Source: Oscillospiraceae bacterium (GTDB lineage: Bacteria > Bacillota > Clostridia > Oscillospirales > Acutalibacteraceae). From it: a DNA stretch of 6,457 bases. Made by a program: the position numbers and the translations under genes. Positions 1-6,454 of the stretch are shown in pieces. Each line of letters starts with the position of its first letter. Position 1 is the first letter of the stretch. The notes beneath the pieces were generated by a model, which was not told where the DNA came from, made no database searches, and was given only the letters and a program-made list of their open reading frames with translations. The DNA lies in contig DNIP01000054.1 in NCBI GenBank assembly GCA_003499325.1, positions 1 through 6,457 of the forward strand, written 5' to 3'.

Positions 1-46
1 GCTGTACTCATAACAATTCACGGGGCGCCAAACGATACTCCCTCTC

Positions 47-751
47 TCAGTCAAACACCCTTTGCGCCTCCTCCGCGGTCAAAACACGCACTTCGCCGGG
101 CTTTAAGCCTTCATCCAGCGCCAATCCGCCGATCTGCACCCTTCTGAGCGCCTCCACATGGTAGCCGAGAGCGGCGAACATCCGCTTGACCTGATGATAC
201 TTGCCCTCGCTGATTACCGCCGCGACGCGCCGATCGCCGAGCGCTTCTGCCTGTCCGCTTTTGCAGACCGTGCCGTCGCCGAGGACGATACCCGCTTCAA
301 AGGCAGAGGCAATGCTGTCGTCGGGCTCACGGTCGAGGGTCGCGATATAGCGCTTTTTCACGTGCTTTTTCGGCGAGAGCATCCGATGGGCAAGGTCGCC
401 GTCATCGGTGATCAGGAGCAGTCCCGTCGTATCCTTGTCCAGCCTGCCCGCGGGGAACAGTCCGTCGCGGCGCAGCTCGGGCGGCAGAAGATCGAGCGCC
501 GTGCGCTCCTCTCTGTCCTTGGTCGCCGAAACAACTCCCTCGGGCTTGTCCATCATATAATAAACGTATTGTTGATAGGTCAGCGGCTGACCGTCCAGCG
601 ACACCGTATCACTCTCGGTATCGACCTTGGTATCGGCGGCACGGGCGACCGTTCCGTTCAATAACACGCGCTTTTCTTTGATTGCCTTTTGTGCCTCCTT
701 GCGGCTCAGCGCCGTCTGGGAGGACAGGAATTTATCCAATCGTTCTTTCAT
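47..751 (-). CDS. rsuA: 16S rRNA pseudouridine synthase, RsuA/RluB/E/F family
   Basis: The product isomerises a uridine in ribosomal RNA to pseudouridine. For the RsuA branch this is U516 of 16S rRNA (E. coli numbering), made during small-subunit assembly in the cytoplasm. Residue numbers here count from the upstream ATG at 754. Residues 3-50 form an S4 RNA-binding domain (ERLDKFLSS, then a basic helix and VLLNG). The catalytic domain follows, with the family signature GRLDKDTTGLLL at about 103-114; D106 is the expected catalytic aspartate. The C-terminal EGKYHQVKRMFAALG motif (183-197) is also typical. Length, about 234 residues, is normal for RsuA. Two ATG codons are adjacent (754 and 751). 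The AGGTGA ribosome site directly abuts the first and lies three bases before the second, so I chose 751. It is the last gene of the cluster, 52 bases after the DUF4830 gene. The family is certain; RsuA rather than RluB/E/F is likely from size and motifs but not proven. Confidence 0.93.
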   Translation of the reverse strand: MKERLDKFLSSQTALSRKEAQKAIKEKRVLLNGTVARAADTKVDTESDTVSLDGQPLTYQQYVYYMMDKPEGVVSATKDREERTALDLLPPELRRDGLFPAGRLDKDTTGLLLITDDGDLAHRMLSPKKHVKKRYIATLDREPDDSIASAFEAGIVLGDGTVCKSGQAEALGDRRVAAVISEGKYHQVKRMFAALGYHVEALRRVQIGGLALDEGLKPGEVRVLTAEEAQRVFD

Positions 752-803
752 CATTCACCTGTTCGGGGCGTCGGGTATCCCCTATATATTTAAAGGAAAA
801 GGA

Positions 804-1247
804 TCAATTGATCATCCGCATCTCCCTGCCGTCGCAGTCGGCGACATGAGCGGCGATGATCTTTTGCTCGCTGACCAAAACAGTCGCGTTCAGCGTATCG
901 TTGACAAAATACACATACTCCTCCACGGTTTCTCCCTTATACGGCACGAGATCGAAGCCCTGCTGACGCTGCAATTCATTATACTCTGTATAGATATCGT
1001 TCCAGTTCTTCGGCACGGTGACCTCGGTTTGAAAGAGGAATTCGATCGAAGAATAGCCGCAGGAGGTGAGAAAGCGCTCGACATCCGCCTCGTCCTCCGC
1101 ATTTAGAGAAATCCTCTCGCCGCCATGCTCCATTGTATCCGCCGCTCTGCCGCGCAGGGCGACCAGACAGATCGTGACAAAGAGCAAAACGCCGATCAAG
1201 GAAAGGATCGTCAAACGAATATTTTTGAGCCTGACCGATTGAAACAT
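804..1247 (-). CDS. DUF4830 domain protein, membrane-anchored, function unknown
   Basis: This 147-residue protein has a short basic N-terminus (R6, K8, R11) and one hydrophobic segment at about 12-31. A soluble domain follows that is probably outside the membrane. Residues 52-145 match my memory of the DUF4830 family: a helix ending FLTSCGY, then VTVPKNWNDIYTEYN, the core NELQRQQGFDLVPYKG (90-105), an alternating YVYFVND strand, and a terminal VSEQKIIAAHVADCDG. The family is common in Clostridia and no activity is known. The hydrophobic segment is a membrane anchor or an uncleaved signal; I see no lipobox. The frame is open upstream to an ATG at 1340, but that start would overlap the phosphatase gene by 55 bases. 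The ATG at 1247 has GGTGA four bases upstream and was chosen. It lies 38 bases after the phosphatase gene and is probably co-transcribed with it. The link to its neighbours' functions is unclear. Confidence 0.8.
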   Translation of the reverse strand: MFQSVRLKNIRLTILSLIGVLLFVTICLVALRGRAADTMEHGGERISLNAEDEADVERFLTSCGYSSIEFLFQTEVTVPKNWNDIYTEYNELQRQQGFDLVPYKGETVEEYVYFVNDTLNATVLVSEQKIIAAHVADCDGREMRMIN

Positions 1248-1285
1248 ACCATCACCGGTACAAGTATATGCGGTCAAGCCGTAAA

Positions 1286-1933
1286 TTATAACAGCTTCAA
1301 AATATCCTTGGGGCTTTTGGCAAAGCCGATCGCGCCGCACGCCTGCATACTCTCAACAGTGCCGTAGCCGTAGGTCACGCCGAGGAAATCCACCCCCGCC
1401 AGCTGAGCGCCGCGCGCGTCAAAATCGGTATCGCCGATCATCAGGGCATACTTCTTGTCCCGACAGCCCAGCGTTTCGATCGCGTAGGGGATGATATCCG
1501 CCTTGGCGCGCCGGCTGCCGTCGAAGGTCGAGCCGCAGATCGCGTCGAGGTACGGCGTCAAGCCCATCTTGTCGCATACCATCTCTGCGACAGGCTCGTT
1601 CTTTGAGGTGCACACCGCGATTTTGAGCCCACGCTCACGCAATGCTGCAAGCATCTCGATCACGCCGTCAAACAATCTGTTGGAGCTTTGCCCGACCTCG
1701 TCGTAATAATCGCGGTAGAGGATCATTCCCCTCTCGATCTGATCCTCGGGCACGGCGCACATCCCGCGGAAGGTATCCTCCAGGGGCGGGCCGACGTATT
1801 TGGTATAGTCGGACAGATCGGGACAGGGCAGCCCCAGCGCCTTCATCGCGTGCGCGAGCGAGACGCGCACACTCTCAGCGCTCTCAATCAGCGTCCCGTC
1901 CAGATCAAATAGAATGTAGTCATAATGTTTCAT
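1286..1933 (-). CDS. HAD-superfamily hydrolase, phosphoglycolate phosphatase-like
   Basis: This 215-residue protein is a cytoplasmic phosphatase of HAD subfamily IA. All four HAD motifs are present. Motif I is FDLDGTL, with D10 as nucleophile and D12 as acid/base. Motif II is VCTSKN, with T109. Motif III is K144 in RRAKADII. Motif IV is GDTDFD, with D168 and D172 binding magnesium. The region between motifs I and II (about 15-90) is a helical cap of the type seen in phosphoglycolate phosphatase (Gph), PpaX and beta-phosphoglucomutase. The real substrate cannot be read from sequence. The start at 1933 is supported by GGTGA five bases upstream and by residues starting MKHYDYILFDLDGTL. An in-frame ATG at 1978 falls inside the -35 box of the promoter at 1950-1978, so it lies upstream of the predicted transcript start. 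It is the first gene of the leftward cluster. Confidence 0.92.
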   Translation of the reverse strand: MKHYDYILFDLDGTLIESAESVRVSLAHAMKALGLPCPDLSDYTKYVGPPLEDTFRGMCAVPEDQIERGMILYRDYYDEVGQSSNRLFDGVIEMLAALRERGLKIAVCTSKNEPVAEMVCDKMGLTPYLDAICGSTFDGSRRAKADIIPYAIETLGCRDKKYALMIGDTDFDARGAQLAGVDFLGVTYGYGTVESMQACGAIGFAKSPKDILKLL

Positions 1934-1949
1934 ATCATTCACCGATACA

Positions 1950-1978
1950 ATTTTATTTGGATTCCTTCCATTTGTCAA
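1950..1978 (-). promoter_or_regulatory. Sigma-A-type promoter of the leftward three-gene cluster
   Basis: Read on the minus strand, a perfect -35 box TTGACA (1973-1978) is followed by a 17-base spacer and the -10 box TAAAAT (1950-1955), one base off TATAAT. The start of transcription is predicted near 1943. That leaves a leader of only about ten bases, GGTGAATGAT, before the phosphatase ATG at 1933. The ribosome site would therefore sit at the very 5' end of the message. Boxes and spacing are seen directly; the transcript start is inferred. Confidence 0.8.
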
Positions 1979-1989
1979 TATTACATTAA

Positions 1990-2018
1990 TTGACTTTTCC
2001 TATCTATAATGATAGAAT
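1990..2018 (+). promoter_or_regulatory. Sigma-A-type promoter of ychF
   Basis: A -35 box TTGACT (1990-1995) is followed by a 17-base spacer and the -10 box TAGAAT (2013-2018). Each differs from consensus by one base. Predicted transcription start is about 2025, giving an 81-base leader before the ychF ATG. A TATAAT at 2005-2010 lies inside the spacer, but no good -35 stands at the right distance from it. The promoter is back to back with the leftward one; the two -35 boxes are 11 bases apart. Confidence 0.7.
2000..2015. promoter_or_regulatory. Short inverted repeat in the ychF promoter, possible operator
   Basis: The arms CTATC (2000-2004) and GATAG (2011-2015) are perfect reverse complements flanking the six bases TATAAT. 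The element fills the spacer and overlaps the first three bases of the -10 box. A protein binding here would block RNA polymerase. Five-base arms also occur often by chance, so this is only a candidate site. Confidence 0.2.
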
Positions 2019-2105
2019 ACATTTGATAATGGGGAATTGTGTGTTATCTACACCATCGGTAAATCGCCGATCCCTCACCATGTGTAAAAAGGAGATTGAA
2101 GATAT

Positions 2106-3200
2106 ATGAAGCTCGGAATTGTGGGGCTGCCGAACGTGGGCAAGTCCACCTTATTCAACGCTATCACCAACGCGGGCGCACAGTCCGCGAACTACCCCTT
2201 CTGCACCATTGAGCCGAATGTCGGCGTGGTGTCGGTGCCGGACAAACGGCTGGACAAGCTCGCCGAGATGTATAACCCCGACAAGTACACCCCCGCCACC
2301 ATCGAATTCGTCGATATCGCCGGTCTGGTCAAGGGCGCCTCCAAGGGCGAGGGACTGGGCAACAAGTTCCTGTCGAATATCCGCGAGTGCGACGCGATCG
2401 TGCACGTGGTGCGCTGCTTTGACAACGACGATATCATCCATGTCGAGGGCAGCGTCGACCCTGCCAGAGATATCGAGACCATCGACCTTGAGCTGATCCT
2501 CAGCGACGTTGAGATGGTACAGCGCCGTATCGACAAGGCGCAGAAGATGGTCAAGGGCGATAAGAAGTTCCAGAGTCAGGTCGATTTCTTCAAGCGTGTG
2601 CTTGATACCCTCAACGAGGGTAAGCCCGCGCGTTCGGTCGAGTGTGATGATGATGAAAAAGCACTGCTCGCCGAGGTTGCTCTGCTGACCAACAAGCCCG
2701 TCATCTTTGCCGCAAATATGAGCGAGGATGACTTTGCGAACGGCATCGACAGCAACGAACGCCTGCAAAGAGTGCGCGAGATCGCGGCACAGCAAAACGC
2801 GGGCGTACTGCCGATCTGCGCCGAGATGGAGGCGGAGATCGTCGAGATGGATAAAGAGGAAAAGGAAATGTTCCTCAGCGATCTGGGGCTCGAGCAGAGC
2901 GGTCTGGATCGCCTGATCAACGAGTGCTACACCCTGCTGGGGCTGATCTCCTACCTCACCGCGGGCAAGCCCGAGGTGCGCGCGTGGACGATCAAAAAGG
3001 GCACCAAGGCGCCCCAGGCGGCGGGCAAGATCCACACCGACTTTGAGCGCGGCTTCATTCGCGCGGAGGTCATCGCGTTTGACGATTTGATCGCGTGTGG
3101 CTCCATGACCGCAGCAAAGGAAAAGGGTCTGGTACGCAGCGAGGGCAAGGAGTATGTAATGAAGGACGGCGACGTCGTCCTCTTCCGATTCAATGTATAA
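2106..3200 (+). CDS. ychF: YchF/OBG-family ribosome-binding ATPase (GTPase fold)
   Basis: This 364-residue protein is a full-length YchF, a universally conserved P-loop protein of the Obg family. It binds ribosomes and hydrolyses ATP in preference to GTP; in E. coli it is linked to oxidative stress and translation control. The P-loop GLPNVGKST is at 7-15. Switch I is around [12 protein letters not shown] (29-40). DIAG is at 70-73, followed by the glycine-rich [16 protein letters not shown]. The base-recognition motif is NMSE (204-207) where true GTPases have NKxD, which is the family's basis for ATP specificity. C33 corresponds to the redox-sensitive Cys35 of E. coli YchF. A helical region spans about 120-195, and a C-terminal TGS domain about 280-363 (ending [11 protein letters not shown]). 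AAAGGAG at 2088-2094 is the ribosome site, 11 bases before the ATG, which is rather long. It is transcribed divergently from the leftward cluster and appears to be a single-gene unit. Confidence 0.97.
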   Translation: MKLGIVGLPNVGKSTLFNAITNAGAQSANYPFCTIEPNVGVVSVPDKRLDKLAEMYNPDKYTPATIEFVDIAGLVKGASKGEGLGNKFLSNIRECDAIVHVVRCFDNDDIIHVEGSVDPARDIETIDLELILSDVEMVQRRIDKAQKMVKGDKKFQSQVDFFKRVLDTLNEGKPARSVECDDDEKALLAEVALLTNKPVIFAANMSEDDFANGIDSNERLQRVREIAAQQNAGVLPICAEMEAEIVEMDKEEKEMFLSDLGLEQSGLDRLINECYTLLGLISYLTAGKPEVRAWTIKKGTKAPQAAGKIHTDFERGFIRAEVIAFDDLIACGSMTAAKEKGLVRSEGKEYVMKDGDVVLFRFNV

Positions 3201-3289
3201 TACTATATCTGTTGAGATAATGGTGAGATAAAAAACGGTTGAGGGAGAAGCCCGTTTAATGGATTTATGTAGTGCTTTGGCTGAAGCGT

Positions 3290-3361
3290 TTGCACCTCAT
3301 CCGACCTTTTCGGTTAACAACCGAAAAGCCTATCTTCCCCTCAAGGGGAAGGCTTCCGGTC
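3290..3361. repeat. Palindromic double-hairpin intergenic repeat (REP/MITE-like)
   Basis: Two adjacent hairpins stand between ychF and the first glycosyltransferase gene. Hairpin 1 has perfect 10-base arms, CTTTTCGGTT (3306-3315) and AACCGAAAAG (3319-3328), with a 3-base loop. Hairpin 2 has arms CTTCCCC (3334-3340) and GGGGAAG (3345-3351) around a TCAA loop. AAGC at 3326-3329 and GCTT at 3352-3355 can extend hairpin 2 past a four-base bulge. GACC (3303-3306) and GGTC (3358-3361) may close the whole. From memory, elements with the same CACCTCATCCG lead-in and a CTTCCCC/GGGGAAG hairpin are dispersed many times in Faecalibacterium-like genomes. Neither hairpin is followed by a T-run, so it is not an ordinary terminator. 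Only one copy is in this window, and the exact ends are uncertain. Confidence 0.6.
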
Positions 3362-3390
3362 TATATATCCTGAAACCATTCGAGGTTCTT

Positions 3391-5106
3391 ATGAAAGAAA
3401 AACTGCAACGCACCCCCGAGGGGTTGTTCACACTGATGCGGCGTCATCCCTATCTGCTGACGATCGTCCTGTGCGGATTGCTCCTGCCGTTCGGACTGGC
3501 TGACCGCGGCAACATCACGGCAGGTAGCTGTGTGTACCTCGGCGTCGTCATGGGCGCCGTCTCCGTCACAGCCGTGTTCCTGTTCAATCTAGGTAAAAAT
3601 CGATCTGAAAAGCTCCTGCTGTGCGGCATCCTGCTCGCCTGTATCGCGGCGAGCATGCTGACCATCGGCTTTGTCAAAAACAAGGCGTACGCGATCGCGG
3701 TTGTTGCGCTGATCGCCGCCGCGGCGGCAGTCTTATTCATCCGATTCACCTACAAGATCAACGACGCCGTCATCATCGCCGTATTGATCGCGCTGGGTAT
3801 CGCGATCCGTTTTGTATACATTTTATATACGGGTACTGTCGACCGACAGCACGACGGCGGGAATTTCAACGATATTCGCGGACACATGGGCTATATCAAG
3901 TACTGGTACGCGAGCGGCTTAAAGCTGCCGGATTATGACGTCCGGATGTATGAACAGCACTACCATCCGCCGCTGCACCATTGGCTCATGGCGCTTTTGC
4001 TGCGTTTGCTGACTACACTCGGCGTCAGCTTCCCCACCGCCGCGGAGGCGATCCAGATCCTGCCGATGCTGTATTCCTCATTGACGATGATCGTAAGCTA
4101 CCGCATCCTCCGCTTGGTAAAGCTCCGCGGCAATCCGCTGATTGCGGCGATGGCGATCATTTGCTTTCATCCGACGTTCATCATCTTCGGGGGCTCCTAC
4201 AACAATGATATGCTGCTGATGCTCTTTATGATGGCGGCGATTATGTGGGGACTGAGATGGTACCGCGAGCCCGTCATGCGCAACATCATCCCGCTGGCGC
4301 TGTGCATCGGACTGGGCATGATGACCAAGCTCTCGGGCTGGATGGTCGCGCCTGCGGTGGCTTTCGTCTTCTTAGTCATCCTGATCAAAAACATCAAAAA
4401 GCCGCTCAAATACATCGGACAGTACGCGGTGTTCGGCGCGATCTGTATTCCGTTGGGCTTATGGTGGCAGGTGCGCAATCTGATCAAATTTCAGGTTCCG
4501 CTGTCCTTTATTCCCAATTTCGGCGAACAAAGCTTTATGTACTCGGGGCATATGCCCCTGGCACAGCGACTGTTCAGCTTTGGCAACGGTCAGCTCGACT
4601 TTGTATACGGCTCGATCACCATTGTCGGCGCGCCGTTTAATGAATACAATCCCACGCTGGGACTGTTCAAAACCGCCATGTTTGACGAATGCGCCAACAG
4701 CATCAACGATATCCATTTTCCGCAGATCCGCATCACGGGCCCGATCCTGTTCTGGATCTCGGTCGTACTGTTCCTGACCGCCTTTGTCTGCTTTATTGTC
4801 AGCATGATCAGAAAAAGCGCGCATATAGACGGCGCGGAACGGGCTTATTTCAGCCTGTTGTTCGGTGTGATCCTCGTCAGCTACTATCTGTTCGCCCTCG
4901 CCTATCCTCATTCCTGTACCTTCAACATCCGCTACTGTATGCCGTTGATCCCGCTTTGCGCGATGGGACTTGCAATGGTATTGCAAAGAAGCGAGAGCAA
5001 TCAAAGCGCGGCTTCGACATGGTTCCGCCGCGTGCTGTATGCGCTGAGCGCGGCATTCTGCTGCATGAGCTATGTGGTCTACACACAGGTCGGCATGAGC
5101 ATGTAA
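3391..5106 (+). CDS. GT-C fold membrane glycosyltransferase, GT39/PMT-like
   Basis: This 571-residue polytopic protein has about 14-15 hydrophobic segments and probably transfers a sugar from a polyprenyl-phosphate donor on the outer face of the membrane. Key signs are an acidic first external loop after the segment at 124-146 (DRQHDGGNF, with D151 or D155 as candidate catalytic acid), YHPPLHHWL at 191-199 comparable to the HPPL motif of PMT/ArnT enzymes, SYNND at 269-273, TKLSGW at 312-317, and IRYCMPLIP at 513-521. A loop of about 90 residues (359-450) is probably outside. Four hydrophobic segments (about 21-38, 46-66, 75-94 and 98-118) precede the usual core, which is unusual. The frame extends upstream to an ATG at 3259, but that part runs through the palindromic repeat and reads like non-protein. 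The ATG at 3391 has GAGG five bases upstream and was chosen. Acceptor and sugar are unknown. It is followed after 65 bases by a second GT-C gene. Confidence 0.8.
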   Translation: MKEKLQRTPEGLFTLMRRHPYLLTIVLCGLLLPFGLADRGNITAGSCVYLGVVMGAVSVTAVFLFNLGKNRSEKLLLCGILLACIAASMLTIGFVKNKAYAIAVVALIAAAAAVLFIRFTYKINDAVIIAVLIALGIAIRFVYILYTGTVDRQHDGGNFNDIRGHMGYIKYWYASGLKLPDYDVRMYEQHYHPPLHHWLMALLLRLLTTLGVSFPTAAEAIQILPMLYSSLTMIVSYRILRLVKLRGNPLIAAMAIICFHPTFIIFGGSYNNDMLLMLFMMAAIMWGLRWYREPVMRNIIPLALCIGLGMMTKLSGWMVAPAVAFVFLVILIKNIKKPLKYIGQYAVFGAICIPLGLWWQVRNLIKFQVPLSFIPNFGEQSFMYSGHMPLAQRLFSFGNGQLDFVYGSITIVGAPFNEYNPTLGLFKTAMFDECANSINDIHFPQIRITGPILFWISVVLFLTAFVCFIVSMIRKSAHIDGAERAYFSLLFGVILVSYYLFALAYPHSCTFNIRYCMPLIPLCAMGLAMVLQRSESNQSAASTWFRRVLYALSAAFCCMSYVVYTQVGMSM

Positions 5107-5124
5107 ACCAAACCGTTATATCTG

Positions 5125-5155
5125 TTGATTATATCAGAACGTTATGTCCTATACT
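5125..5155 (+). promoter_or_regulatory. Weak promoter candidate before the second glycosyltransferase
   Basis: TTGATT (5125-5130) and TATACT (5150-5155) resemble -35 and -10 boxes, but the spacer is 19 bases, longer than the usual 16-18. The 65-base gap contains no visible terminator, so read-through from the upstream gene is at least as likely as an independent start. Confidence 0.2.
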
Positions 5156-5171
5156 TTTTTGAGGTGATTTT

Positions 5172-6395
5172 ATGCAAAACAAGCTTCTCAAACCGCGTAT
5201 TCCCTCTTTTGAGAGCAAGTTTCTGGGGTTTATCGAAAAGCACGTCATGGTGATCGCGGTCATCGTTATCTCGGCGGTCGCAATCGCAGTCAGAGCGCTG
5301 CTGTTCGACCATCTCTCCATTGACGCGTACAACTTTCTGATCCCGTGGTATGACACGCTGGCCAAGAAAGGCTTTGCCGGTCTCTCTGAGCCCGTGGGCA
5401 ACTACAATATTCTGTATCAGACGATCATTGTGTTGTTCACCTATCTGCCGATCAAGGCGCTGCACACCTACAAGCTGTTTTCGTGCGTCTTTGATTTTCT
5501 GACCGCCGGCCTTGTCGCGTACATCGTATACAAGAGCTTTCCGAACCGTCCGAGACTCAAGGCGCTGATCGCATACGCCGCGGTACTCCTGTCCCCTCTC
5601 GTTTTTCTCAACTCGGCTTGCTGGGCGCAGTGCGACGTGATCTACTCTTTCTTTTGCATTTTCTCGGTCTACCATATCTATCAGGAAAAGTATGTCAGCT
5701 CCCTGATCCTGTTCGGCGTCGCCTTGACCTTCAAGCTGCAGGCGATCTTCATTCTGCCGTTCCTGCTGTTTGTATACCTTTACAAAAAGCGCTTTTCGAT
5801 CCTGTATTTCCTGATCATCCCGGCGGTAATGGTCGTTTTGTCCCTGCCCGGACTGATCATGGGAAGGAACTTCAAAGAGATCTTCACCATCTATCTCAAG
5901 CAGACCTCCGAGTATAAAAGCATGGCGATGAATTATCCGTCCTTCTGGCTGTTGTTCAAGACAGAGGGTCTCGACAGCTTTTATAAGGAATTCAGCACCG
6001 TCGCTATTTTGCTCACGTTCACGGTACTGCTGATCATGATGATCGTATGGTTAAAGAAGAAAGTGGACTTTACGCTCCAAAATGTCCTGATCATGGCGTT
6101 TTTGATCAGCTATACCTGCGTTCTGTTCCTGCCGTCCATGCATGAAAGATACGGCTTTATCTACGAGATACTCGGCTTGATGCTCGCTTTCTGGTTTGTG
6201 AAAACCATTCCGCTTTTGGTGCTGATGTATCTGACCTCTATCGCTACGTACAGCATCTATTTGTTCCAGTTAACCATGAACAGCACGGTATTGTGCGTCG
6301 TCAACACACTGGTGTATATCGCGTATGTCGTCTATCTGAACAGACAGCTGTTCAAGGAAAAACCCGATATGGCGCTGGCACAGGAGCAAGCATAA
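5172..6395 (+). CDS. GT-C membrane glycosyltransferase, Gpi18/COG5542-like
   Basis: This 407-residue polytopic protein resembles bacterial relatives of the eukaryotic GPI mannosyltransferase Gpi18. The first hydrophobic segment (about 24-45) leads straight into an external loop with SIDAYNFLIPWYDTLAKKG; D51 is the candidate catalytic acid. The family signature LNSACWAQCDVIYSFF (146-161) matches the usual NSxxWGQCDxIY pattern, with alanine for the common glycine. FKLQAIFILP (187-196) and LPSMHERYGF (320-329, with HERY) are also typical. About 10-11 membrane segments are visible. It should use a polyprenyl-phosphate hexose donor at the outer membrane face. Mannose is the family guess, not shown here. 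The start is firm: GAGGTGA (5161-5167) lies four bases before the ATG. The C-terminus after about 390 is short, charged and cytoplasmic-looking. It probably acts with the preceding GT-C enzyme in building one surface glycan. Confidence 0.85.
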   Translation: MQNKLLKPRIPSFESKFLGFIEKHVMVIAVIVISAVAIAVRALLFDHLSIDAYNFLIPWYDTLAKKGFAGLSEPVGNYNILYQTIIVLFTYLPIKALHTYKLFSCVFDFLTAGLVAYIVYKSFPNRPRLKALIAYAAVLLSPLVFLNSACWAQCDVIYSFFCIFSVYHIYQEKYVSSLILFGVALTFKLQAIFILPFLLFVYLYKKRFSILYFLIIPAVMVVLSLPGLIMGRNFKEIFTIYLKQTSEYKSMAMNYPSFWLLFKTEGLDSFYKEFSTVAILLTFTVLLIMMIVWLKKKVDFTLQNVLIMAFLISYTCVLFLPSMHERYGFIYEILGLMLAFWFVKTIPLLVLMYLTSIATYSIYLFQLTMNSTVLCVVNTLVYIAYVVYLNRQLFKEKPDMALAQEQA

Positions 6396-6454
6396 TCCTT
6401 ATCTGCAATAAACAAAAAAGGGCGGTCATCGACCCAATATCATTAAGATAAGGA
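6396..6454. repeat. Nine-base inverted repeat after the last gene
   Basis: TCCTTATCT (6396-6404), directly after the stop codon, is the exact reverse complement of AGATAAGGA (6446-6454). Between them are A6 (6414-6419) and GGGCGGTCATCGACCC (6420-6435), whose GGTC/GACC arms can form a small hairpin. Read on the minus strand, that weak hairpin is followed within a few bases by T6, which resembles a poor terminator for a gene entering from the right. A nine-base repeat at this spacing is expected about once by chance in a window this long, so significance is low. Confidence 0.25.

Noticed and set aside
1..11. ATG on the minus strand at 9-11, possibly the start of a fourth gene in the leftward cluster.
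   Set aside because: Only the ATG and two full codons are inside the window and the upstream CGTGA is a weak ribosome site, so it cannot be supported.
755..812. Promoter-like TTGATC and TATAGG between the DUF4830 and rsuA genes on the minus strand.
   Set aside because: The spacer is about 15 bases and the -10 match is poor; co-transcription from the upstream promoter is simpler.
1248..1340. Upstream start giving the DUF4830 protein 31 more residues.
   Set aside because: It would overlap the phosphatase gene by 55 bases and place a non-hydrophobic tail before the membrane segment; the ATG at 1247 has a nearby GGTGA.
2151..3035. A 294-codon open frame on the minus strand opposite ychF.
   Set aside because: It lies entirely antisense to a well-supported conserved gene, has no ribosome site I could find and reads like a codon-bias shadow without a recognisable domain.
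3233..3257. AAACGG and CCGTTT arms after ychF as a terminator.
   Set aside because: The stem is only six bases with a 13-base loop and the following TTTAAT is a poor T-run. I do not see a convincing ychF terminator.
3259..3390. Upstream ATG that would add 44 residues to the GT39-like enzyme.
   Set aside because: The added part is the translated palindromic repeat, while the ATG at 3391 has a good ribosome site (GAGG, five bases). AGGGAG at 3242-3247 is 11 bases before the early ATG, so it is not fully excluded.
4459..5004. Long antisense open frame opposite the GT39-like gene.
   Set aside because: It is fully covered by a membrane-protein gene with clear family motifs, and its translation is a charged sequence with no recognisable domain.
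3204..5128. Twelve-base direct repeat TATATCTGTTGA at 3204-3215 and 5117-5128, each just after a stop codon.
   Set aside because: About one 12-base match between two places is expected by chance in a window of this size, and no longer similarity surrounds the copies.
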